DNA of 64,000 bases from Pseudarthrobacter phenanthrenivorans Sphe3. Its GTDB lineage: Bacteria > Actinomycetota > Actinomycetes > Actinomycetales > Micrococcaceae. Each line of letters opens with the position of its first letter. Positions within the stretch are counted from its first letter, which is position 1. The notes beneath the pieces are model-generated. The model worked only from the letters and a program-made list of their open reading frames with translations, was not told the origin of the DNA and did not search any database. Of this stretch, positions 8,269 to 13,976 are shown in pieces. The translations under genes and the position numbers were made by a program. The stretch covers positions 3,410,001 through 3,474,000 of the forward strand of contig NC_015145.1 in the NCBI RefSeq assembly GCF_000189535.1. Reading direction: 5' to 3'.

Positions 8269-8523
8269 CTACTGCGCCATGGCCCGCTGGAGCACGCGCT
8301 CCAGCCGGGCTTCGTCGATCTTCCAGAAATCCCGCTGCACGCCATCCACCAGCACAACGGGGATTTCCTCCGCGTACCGGTCACGCAGTTCCGGTTGGTT
8401 GTCCACCAACTCTTCCGTCCACTCAAGTCCCAGGGACGCGGTAACCCGCCCCACGGCGTCGCGCGCCTCTTCACAAAGGTGGCAGTCTGCTTTGGTGATG
8501 AGGACAACGCGGGGTGTTGGCAT
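8269..8523 (-). CDS. Glutaredoxin-like (DUF836) protein
   Basis: Small thioredoxin-fold protein of 84 aa. The redox motif is KADCHLCEEA (CHLC, Cys14 and Cys17), and the cis-proline region is seen as EEIPVVLVDGVQRDFW. The length fits the DUF836 glutaredoxin-like family. It lies about 100 nt upstream of rex in the same orientation; Rv0508 near hemA in M. tuberculosis is the syntenic counterpart. The electron donor and target are unknown. Confidence 0.88.
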   Translation of the reverse strand: MPTPRVVLITKADCHLCEEARDAVGRVTASLGLEWTEELVDNQPELRDRYAEEIPVVLVDGVQRDFWKIDEARLERVLQRAMAQ

Positions 8524-8647
8524 GGCTTAACGGTAGCCCCGTTCGCCGTCCCCGGCGACGCCCGCGCCACTACACGGCGCCAGCCACTCCGCGCTGCAAT
8601 GGACGATCCGCAGGGGAACGGACGGCGTATTGACTAGACTCGACTCC

Positions 8648-9466
8648 ATGCCCGAGGAGAAATACGTCGCCGTAGTCACCAAGCCGGTTGCTGCGCCGCA
8701 GCCGGGCGAGGCGGCGTTCTTCGATGTGGACAACACCCTGATGCGCGGAGCCAGCCTCTTCCACGTTGCGCGCAAGATGCATCAGCGCGGCGCGTTCACC
8801 ATGGCCCAGGCTGCCGGTTTCGCCTGGAAACAGTTCAAGTTCGTGGCGCGCGGCGAGAATATCGACGACGTCCATGCAGTGCGCGACTCCGCCCTGACCC
8901 TTGCCGCCGGGATCACTGTTGACGACGTCAAGGCCCTCGGTGAAGAGGTCTACGACGAGATGATCGCCTCCAGGATCTGGCCCGGGGCAAAGGCCCTGGC
9001 CGAGCAGCACCTCCGCGTTGGCCGGCGGGTCTGGCTGGTGACGGCAACCCCCATCGAGGTGGCCACGGTGATCTCGTCCAGGCTTGGACTCACCGGAGCC
9101 CTGGGGACGGTGGGCGAAATATCCGAGGGCATGTACACGGGCCGGCTGGTGGGAGACATCCTGCATGGCTCCGCCAAGGCTGTAGCTGTCCAGGGCATCG
9201 CGGACGCTGAGGACCTGGACCTTAGGCGCTGCTGGGCCTACAGCGACTCCTACAATGACATTCCGCTGCTGTCCCTGGTGGGACACCCGGTGGCCATCAA
9301 CCCTGATGCCCGCCTGCGCCGGCACGCCCGGGACCGCAACTGGCCTGTCTACGACTTCCGTGCCGGACGCCGGGCAGCCACCTTCGGACTCAAGGCGGCC
9401 ACGGCCGGCGGTGCCGTTTACGGGCTGTGGAAGGGCTTCGCCCGCATCCGCGGCCCCCGCATCTAG
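8648..9466 (+). CDS. HAD-superfamily (subfamily IB) phosphatase, SerB-like
   Basis: Protein of 272 aa with the HAD motifs in order: FFDVDNTLMRG (DxDxT nucleophile loop, near residue 32), LVTATPIEVATVI (motif II Thr), a conserved Lys in HGSAKAVAVQGIA, and YSDSYNDIPLLSLVGHPVAINPD (acidic motif). This is the subfamily IB layout of SerB1-type enzymes; the real substrate may be phosphoserine or another phosphomonoester. ATG 8648 is preferred to a TTG at 8630. The stop codon lies in the left arm of the long palindrome at 9465-9516. It is convergent with the bS22 gene. Confidence 0.87.
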   Translation: MPEEKYVAVVTKPVAAPQPGEAAFFDVDNTLMRGASLFHVARKMHQRGAFTMAQAAGFAWKQFKFVARGENIDDVHAVRDSALTLAAGITVDDVKALGEEVYDEMIASRIWPGAKALAEQHLRVGRRVWLVTATPIEVATVISSRLGLTGALGTVGEISEGMYTGRLVGDILHGSAKAVAVQGIADAEDLDLRRCWAYSDSYNDIPLLSLVGHPVAINPDARLRRHARDRNWPVYDFRAGRRAATFGLKAATAGGAVYGLWKGFARIRGPRI

Positions 9467-9516
9467 GTAGCGCCAAGTGTCGTTCTGGGCGCCCAAAACG
9501 ACACTTGGCGCTACCT
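9465..9516. repeat. 52-nt near-perfect palindrome, copy 1
   Basis: AGGTAGCGCCAAGTGTCGTT (9465-9484) is the exact reverse complement of 9497-9516. The 12-nt middle is itself almost palindromic around GGGCGCCC, so the whole element has only one mismatched pair. It overlaps the stop codon of the HAD gene. A second copy with the same arms is at 63785-63834. Both lie between convergent genes, which fits a bidirectional terminator or a REP-like dispersed element. Confidence 0.9.
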
Positions 9517-9536
9517 AGTTGGGTGGGGGGACACAG

Positions 9537-9570
9537 AAATGCCCGCCACCTCGGAAGGCGGCGGGCATTT
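9537..9570. terminator. Bidirectional terminator hairpin
   Basis: AAATGCCCGCC (9537-9547) pairs perfectly with GGCGGGCATTT (9560-9570) around a 12-nt loop, with A/T at the base on both sides. It separates the convergent HAD and bS22 genes, 20 nt after the bS22 stop. Confidence 0.85.
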
Positions 9571-9590
9571 CCACGCTGTTGGAAGTATCT

Positions 9591-9689
9591 CTACTTCTTG
9601 TTGCGGCGCTGGTGACGGGTCTTGCGAAGCAGCTTGCGGTGCTTCTTCTTGGCCATACGCTTGCGACGCTTCTTAATAACTGAACCCAC
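9591..9689 (-). CDS. Small ribosomal protein bS22 (AURKAIP1/COX24-domain, 32 aa)
   Basis: A 32-codon gene with GTG start at 9689, read as MGSVIKKRRKRMAKKKHRKL followed by LRKTRHQRRNKK. This extremely basic peptide matches the AURKAIP1/COX24 family, shown in mycobacteria to be the extra ribosomal protein bS22 near the decoding centre. An AAGGAA ribosome binding site lies 7 nt before the start. The M. tuberculosis counterpart is Rv0500B, also next to the small HTH gene. The 151 nt up to the HTH gene hold an imperfect hairpin (GTTCGT 9736-9741 with ACGAAC 9752-9757) but nothing that I can name. Confidence 0.93.
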   Translation of the reverse strand: MGSVIKKRRKRMAKKKHRKLLRKTRHQRRNKK

Positions 9690-9840
9690 GAAAGTTCCTT
9701 ACCAAACTAGATGCAGTACCTGTCTGATGGAAATTGTTCGTGGACAGAGCTACGAACTGAACAACTGACAGATTCTTACAATGACGTAAAACGTTCTTTA
9801 ACAGGGTACCGCTTCCCGGAGGCGGCTCAGGACAGCCTGG

Positions 9841-10053
9841 TCAGGCGGTCTCTGTGTGGCCGTCCACAACAGCACCCTTAAGGTACTGTTCCACGGCCTT
9901 TTCCGGAACCCGGTAGGAGCGCCCGAACCGCACCGCCGGCATCTCGCCGGAGTGGACCAGCCGGTACACGGTCATCTTGGAGACGCGCATGACCTGGGCT
10001 ACTTCAGCCACGGTCAGGAACTTCGCGTTGGAGAAGTTCTGTTCTGCCGACAT
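9841..10053 (-). CDS. Excisionase-like helix-turn-helix protein (MerR/BldC type)
   Basis: A 70-aa DNA-binding protein starting at ATG 10053 (MSAEQNFSNAKF). The core is LTVAEVAQVMRVSKMTVYRL followed by VHSGEMPAVRFGRSYRVPEKAVEQYLK, the winged-helix fold of the excisionase/BldC family. It is the equivalent of Rv0500A. Despite the family name there is no phage or integrase gene nearby, so a role as a conserved housekeeping regulator is more likely. The 157 nt upstream hold AT-rich sequence (TATCTAGATACTCTAGA around 10143-10160) that probably contains its promoter. Confidence 0.85.
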   Translation of the reverse strand: MSAEQNFSNAKFLTVAEVAQVMRVSKMTVYRLVHSGEMPAVRFGRSYRVPEKAVEQYLKGAVVDGHTETA

Positions 10054-10210
10054 TTCCCTATATTCCTTTGCTGACGGATGGACAACAGTGACCCCAGGTA
10101 CGTGCCAATGCGGTGTTCCGATGCTGAGCCATCCACCAACCACCTATCTAGATACTCTAGATGTTCCTGTGGCAGAAGTGAAAGTAGTAGGGTCCCCCTA
10201 ATTGGCTCCC

Positions 10211-11353
10211 CTATTTCCCGGCCCGACGCTTGCGCGCCGACGCCGCCAGCTGGCCCAGGACCGAGGCGGAAACATCCCAGTCCATGCAGGCGTCCGTGAC
10301 GCTCTGGCCGTACACCAGCTCCGACCGGCCGGCTGCGTGCAAGGCAACGTCGAGGTTCTGGGCGCCGCCCACCAGGAAGCTTTCCAGCATGACCCCCGCA
10401 ATGGCCTGCGCGGAGGCGCCCCCGTCCTCGAGCTGGGCACCGATTTCCAGCGCAACCTCCGCCTGGCGGTGGTGGCTCTTGCCGCTGTTGGCGTGGCTGG
10501 CGTCCACGATCAGGCGCGGGTTCAAGTGTTTGCCGGCCAGCTTTGCGGAGGCAGCCTCGACGTCGGCGCTTGAGTAGTTGGGCCCCTTGCGTCCGCCGCG
10601 GAGGATCACGTGGGTGTCGGGGTTTCCGGCGGTGGCCACCAGCGCGGCCCTGCCGTCGCCATCGATGCCAAGGAAGGCCTGGGCCGCCCCCGCCGCACCG
10701 CAGGCGTCGATGGCCACCTGGAGGTCGCCGTCGGTGCCGTTCTTGAAGCCGATGGGCATGGACAGTCCGGAGGCGAGCTGCCGGTGGATCTGGCTCTCGG
10801 TGGTGCGGGCCCCGATGGCTCCCCACGAGATCAGGTCGGCCATGTACTGCGGGCTGATGGGCTCCAGGAACTCCGTGGCGGTGGGCAGTCCCAGCGCGGT
10901 GACCTGCTGCAGGAAGTGGCGGGCGGTACGCAGTCCGGTCACCATGTCGTGGCTGCCGTCCAGCCGCGGATCGTTGATCAGGCCCTTCCAGCCCACGGTT
11001 GTGCGGGGCTTTTCGAAGTACGTCCGCATGACGATCAGGAGGTCTTCCCTGTGCTTTTCGGCCTGGCTGACCAGCCGCCGGGCGTATTCCAGCCCCGCCT
11101 TGGGGTCGTGAATGGAACACGGGCCCACAATCACCAGCAACCGGTCGTCAACGCCGTCCATGATGGCGCGGACTTCGTCGCGGCCGCGTTCGACGACGCC
11201 CGCCAACCGGGCGTCCAGCGGCAGTTGGGCGATGAGTTCCTGGGGCGTGGGCAGCGCAGTGAATTCGCTGACCCGCAGGTTCGACGTCGGTTGCGCGGCC
11301 TGGGTGCCGGCGGCGTTGCTTGCTGTGACGTGTGCTGCTGTTGCTGTGCTCAT
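10211..11353 (-). CDS. 3-deoxy-7-phosphoheptulonate synthase, class I (DAHP synthase)
   Basis: First enzyme of the shikimate pathway: phosphoenolpyruvate plus erythrose 4-phosphate gives DAHP. The 380-aa protein is the AroF/G/H (type I-alpha) form. Diagnostic segments: VIVGPCSIHDPKAGLEYAR (metal-binding Cys), MRTYFEKPRTTVGWKGLINDP, IGARTTESQIHRQLASGLS, GFKNGTDGD, ILRGGRKGPNY and IVDASHANSGK (metal-binding His). About 30 residues rich in Ala and Thr precede the conserved core. Upstream lies a 170-nt leader with a Trp/Tyr/Phe-rich peptide and a strong hairpin, which suggests attenuation by aromatic amino acids. Which of AroF, G or H it corresponds to cannot be decided by name alone. Confidence 0.96.
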   Translation of the reverse strand: MSTATAAHVTASNAAGTQAAQPTSNLRVSEFTALPTPQELIAQLPLDARLAGVVERGRDEVRAIMDGVDDRLLVIVGPCSIHDPKAGLEYARRLVSQAEKHREDLLIVMRTYFEKPRTTVGWKGLINDPRLDGSHDMVTGLRTARHFLQQVTALGLPTATEFLEPISPQYMADLISWGAIGARTTESQIHRQLASGLSMPIGFKNGTDGDLQVAIDACGAAGAAQAFLGIDGDGRAALVATAGNPDTHVILRGGRKGPNYSSADVEAASAKLAGKHLNPRLIVDASHANSGKSHHRQAEVALEIGAQLEDGGASAQAIAGVMLESFLVGGAQNLDVALHAAGRSELVYGQSVTDACMDWDVSASVLGQLAASARKRRAGK

Positions 11354-11414
11354 GTTCGGGTCCTGTTCCAGATGGGAAGCGGGCCCGGATCAGAACCCGC
11401 CGGAGAAACGGCGA

Positions 11415-11438
11415 AGGGCAGAGAATAATCTCTGCCCT
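11415..11438 (-). terminator. Attenuator hairpin in the DAHP synthase leader
   Basis: On the transcript, AGGGCAGAGA and TCTCTGCCCT pair perfectly around a 4-nt loop (TTAT), 62 nt before the DAHP synthase start. The sequence after it (TCGCCGTTTCT) is only weakly U-rich. Directly upstream on the transcript is CAGAGCCAAC (11439-11448), which is the exact complement of GTTGGCTCTG inside the leader peptide gene (11489-11498), giving a second stem that a ribosome on the leader would disrupt. Confidence 0.65.
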
Positions 11439-11467
11439 GTTGGCTCTGAAGGAAAGTTGGATGCGTG

Positions 11468-11527
11468 TCAGTTAGACGCGGGCCCCTCCAGAGCCAACGA
11501 AAAATACGCATACCAACGGTTTGTCAT
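11468..11527 (-). CDS. Leader peptide of the DAHP synthase attenuator
   Basis: A 19-codon reading frame, MTNRWYAYFSLALEGPASN, whose codons 5-9 read Trp-Tyr-Ala-Tyr-Phe: four aromatic residues, the end products of the pathway the downstream enzyme begins. Codons 10-13 form one strand of the leader stem (11489-11498). A promoter-like sequence places the transcription start at or within two bases of this ATG, so translation may be leaderless; an in-frame ATG at 11539 would add MVHG but overlaps the -10 box. C. glutamicum is reported to have a comparable aromatic leader peptide gene (aroR) upstream of its DAHP synthase, though the sequence differs. The peptide is inferred from sequence only. Confidence 0.7.
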   Translation of the reverse strand: MTNRWYAYFSLALEGPASN

Positions 11528-11534
11528 GCCATGA

Positions 11535-11563
11535 ACCATAGCGCCGGGCAGCTGCCCACGCAA
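11535..11563 (-). promoter_or_regulatory. Promoter of the DAHP synthase leader
   Basis: On the minus strand, TTGCGT (11563-11558) and TATGGT (11540-11535) are separated by exactly 17 nt. Transcription would begin at 11528-11527, the first base of the leader ATG. The spacer contains the perfect palindrome GGGCAGCTGCCC (11546-11557). The -35 box is only 5 nt from the stop codon of the upstream transporter gene. Confidence 0.6.
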
Positions 11564-11568
11564 AACTG

Positions 11569-12897
11569 TTACGTGGCATCACGCGACAGGGTGGCCACCA
11601 GTTCGGCATGCTTCTGGTCCGTCAGCCGGTACCAGTGCATAATCCCCACCGAGGCCAGCACCAGGGCACCGGGCAGCAAGCCGGCCGCGGCGCGGATGGC
11701 CAGGGTGGCTTGACCGGACTGCTCCTGCAGCCCGGAAGCGTAGCCACCCCAGGCCAGCGAGAAAGCGACCAGGCCGGCGCCGAATCCCATGCCCAGCTTC
11801 CGGGTGGCGGCCAACAGCGCGTAGTTGATTCCCTGCACCCGGACCCCCGTTTTCCACTCGCCGTATTCAACAGTGTCGGCGATCAGGGCCCAGGTCACGA
11901 TGCTGGCCGACGCCGAGGCAAGGAGCCCCAGGATGAGGCCGGCCACACCAACCAGCGGTGCACCCGTCGGAGCCAGGAAGACCAGCACGCCGCCCAGGAC
12001 CCCCAGGCTGGCCCCGCCGCTGTAGACAGCACGTTTACCCCAGCGCGCCACCGGACGGGGAATAAGGACGGCCAACGCGAGGGTGATAACCACCTGCGCG
12101 GCCGCCATGACCGGAAACAGGTCCACCCTGCCCAGCACATCGCGGAGGTAGTAGAACTGGGCTGCTCCAGTGGCGGACGTGCCGGTGACAAACAGGATTG
12201 AACTCACGCAGAGGACCACCAGCGGCGAGTTGGCTTTCAGCGCCGCCATGCTCTGGCCCATGGTGATCCTGGGGACTCTGCCGGGAACCTGCTCAACACA
12301 GACAGCGCCCGTGAAGGCATAGAGGGCGGAACCCACAACCGCGAACGCAACAGTCAGCCAGGTGAAAATCTGCTGCATGTCCTGCCCTGCACCCAGCAGC
12401 GGGGCTATGAAGAAGCCAAGCGTTGCACCCACGGACAGCCCGCCGATGGTCCGCGCCCCTCCCAGGCGCGCCCGGTCCCTGGCATCCCGGGTCATGGCCC
12501 CTACCAGGCAGCCGTACGGAACGTTCACCATGCTGTAGGCCACGCAGACCAGCCCGTAGGTGCAGTAGGCGTAGAGGAGTTTCAGGGACGGCTCAACATC
12601 CGGGACGTGAAACACCGCAACGCTCAGCAGCATGGGGACGAAGCCGAACATGAGGAACGGCCGGAATTTACCCCACCGCCTGCTGTGTACCCTGTCCACG
12701 ATCCGTCCGGCCGCAATGTCCGTGAAGGCGTTGAAGACCCGTAACAGCAGCAGCAACGTGCCGGCCGCGGCCGCCCCGATCCCCGCCACATCCGTGTAGT
12801 AGACCAGCAGGAACATGTTTCCGGTACTGATGATCATGCTGTTGGCGGCGTCGCCGGCTCCGTAGCCGAAAACGCTGAGCCTGCTAAGTCTCTTCAT
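11569..12897 (-). CDS. Glycoside-pentoside-hexuronide (GPH) family sugar:cation symporter
   Basis: Twelve-helix MFS transporter of 442 aa. It has GPH hallmarks: the N-terminus LSVFGYGAGDAANSMIISTGNMFLLVYYTDV, the loop DRVHSRRWGKFRPFLMFG and the late motif ADTVEYGEWKTGVR. GPH carriers import sugars or uronides with H+ or Na+. It lies downstream of the CE7 esterase and GH95 genes on the same strand, so a released mono- or disaccharide of plant cell-wall origin is the likely substrate. The 56 nt upstream carry a perfect operator-like palindrome (12917-12940), which may give it a separate, LacI-controlled promoter. Confidence 0.85.
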   Translation of the reverse strand: MKRLSRLSVFGYGAGDAANSMIISTGNMFLLVYYTDVAGIGAAAAGTLLLLLRVFNAFTDIAAGRIVDRVHSRRWGKFRPFLMFGFVPMLLSVAVFHVPDVEPSLKLLYAYCTYGLVCVAYSMVNVPYGCLVGAMTRDARDRARLGGARTIGGLSVGATLGFFIAPLLGAGQDMQQIFTWLTVAFAVVGSALYAFTGAVCVEQVPGRVPRITMGQSMAALKANSPLVVLCVSSILFVTGTSATGAAQFYYLRDVLGRVDLFPVMAAAQVVITLALAVLIPRPVARWGKRAVYSGGASLGVLGGVLVFLAPTGAPLVGVAGLILGLLASASASIVTWALIADTVEYGEWKTGVRVQGINYALLAATRKLGMGFGAGLVAFSLAWGGYASGLQEQSGQATLAIRAAAGLLPGALVLASVGIMHWYRLTDQKHAELVATLSRDAT

Positions 12898-12916
12898 TGC
12901 TTCCTTGTGCCCAACC

Positions 12917-12940
12917 GGGTGAGAAACCGTTTTCTCACCC
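12917..12940. promoter_or_regulatory. LacI-type operator (GAGAAACCGTTTTCTC), family B
   Basis: Perfect inverted repeat GGGTGAGAAA / TTTCTCACCC with a CCGT centre between the CE7 esterase gene and the GPH transporter. The 16-nt core 12921-12936 differs in one base from the core of the operator-like site at 48349-48364. No T-run follows on either strand, so an operator is more likely than a terminator. Confidence 0.6.
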
Positions 12941-12953
12941 CTGCAGAAGGAAC

Positions 12954-13973
12954 TTACCCCAAAATTTTGCGCAGAAACAGCAACTGCCGGATCCAGTGGT
13001 GTTCCTGGCCGCCCTCGTGGTTGTTGAACCTGTACACCTCAATGTCCTTGACAGCGCCGGTACCTGAGGAGCCGTCCGCTCCGGAACCGTAGGCGTTGAA
13101 GCTGGCAAAAACGGTGGACGGCGGGCAGATGTCGTCCATCTGGGCAGCCGAATACAGCGCAGGTGCCGTGGCCCACCGGGCCAGGTTGACGCCGTCAAAA
13201 TAGCGGAGAACTGCGAGCGCGGCGTCATACCGGTCCCGGTGCCGGGCGAGGAACTGGGCGATTTCCGGGTATGGTCCGCCCGGAGTGATGTCGATCGCGC
13301 GGGGGAAGTCCTGCAGGAAGGGCACGTCCGGCAGTGCGGCGATGACGCCGTCGAGCCTTCCGGCTACGAGCCCCGCGACGGCCACCACGATGCCCCCGCC
13401 CTGGCTGACCCCGGCGAGCACCACGCGGGAGGGGTCGACGGCGGGATGGGAGCCGGCCGCTTCCACCGCCCGGAAGGCGTCCGCGTAGACGCGCCGGTAG
13501 TAGTAGTCCTCCCGGCTTCCAATGCCCCTGGTCATCAGGCCGGCGTGGGCGACGTCCCCGGCAGACGGGTGCGGGTCGGGCGTCTCGCCCAGGGTGAAGC
13601 CGTAGCCCTGGCCACGGGTGTCCATGATGAAGTGCGCGTAGCCTGCCTGTGCCCACCGGGTGTCCTGGTTGACCAGCCCGCGCCCGCCGGAATACCCCAC
13701 GTACTGGACCACTACCGGCAGGGCGGCATCCGGTTCCCGGTGGGCAGGCAGGTGCAGCCAGCCCTTGACGGGTGCACCGCCGTAGCCTGCAAACGTCACG
13801 TCGAAGGTGTCGATGACGGACAGGTAGTTTTCCACCGGTTCAAAGGTGGCGGCCAGGGGAAAAGAGCGCACTTCCGCAAGGGTGGCATCCCAGAATTCGC
13901 CCAGGTCCTCCGGCGGCGTGACCTCCGAGGAGTACGAGCGGAGCTGGGCCAGGGGGAGGTCAAAGAGTGGCAT
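12954..13973 (-). CDS. Acetylxylan esterase / cephalosporin C deacetylase family (CE7)
   Basis: Alpha/beta hydrolase of 339 aa that removes acetyl groups from short xylo- or other oligosaccharides in the cytoplasm. CE7 features: the N-terminal PPEDLGEFWDATLAEVRSFPL, the conserved RGQ in MDTRGQGYG (residues 118-126), nucleophile Ser190 in GVSQGG, Asp280 in AQMDDICPP and His319 in NNHEGG. No signal peptide. It starts 3 nt after the GH95 stop, so the two are co-transcribed in the rhamnose operon direction; acetylated pectic or hemicellulosic oligosaccharides are plausible substrates. Confidence 0.9.
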   Translation of the reverse strand: MPLFDLPLAQLRSYSSEVTPPEDLGEFWDATLAEVRSFPLAATFEPVENYLSVIDTFDVTFAGYGGAPVKGWLHLPAHREPDAALPVVVQYVGYSGGRGLVNQDTRWAQAGYAHFIMDTRGQGYGFTLGETPDPHPSAGDVAHAGLMTRGIGSREDYYYRRVYADAFRAVEAAGSHPAVDPSRVVLAGVSQGGGIVVAVAGLVAGRLDGVIAALPDVPFLQDFPRAIDITPGGPYPEIAQFLARHRDRYDAALAVLRYFDGVNLARWATAPALYSAAQMDDICPPSTVFASFNAYGSGADGSSGTGAVKDIEVYRFNNHEGGQEHHWIRQLLFLRKILG

Positions 13974-13976
13974 GGG

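Noticed and set aside
9734..9764. Hairpin TTGTTC...GAACAA as a riboswitch or attenuator for bS22
   Set aside because: The stem is short and interrupted and there is no leader reading frame or ligand-binding pattern; it may be chance.
9841..10053. Excisionase-like gene as a sign of a prophage or integrated element
   Set aside because: The small HTH protein belongs to a conserved chromosomal pair with bS22 in actinobacteria, and there is no integrase, att-like repeat or phage gene near it.
12917..12940. Transcription terminator of the CE7 esterase gene
   Set aside because: No T-run follows the inverted repeat on the minus strand and its core matches LacI-type sites at other promoters; a dual role cannot be excluded.
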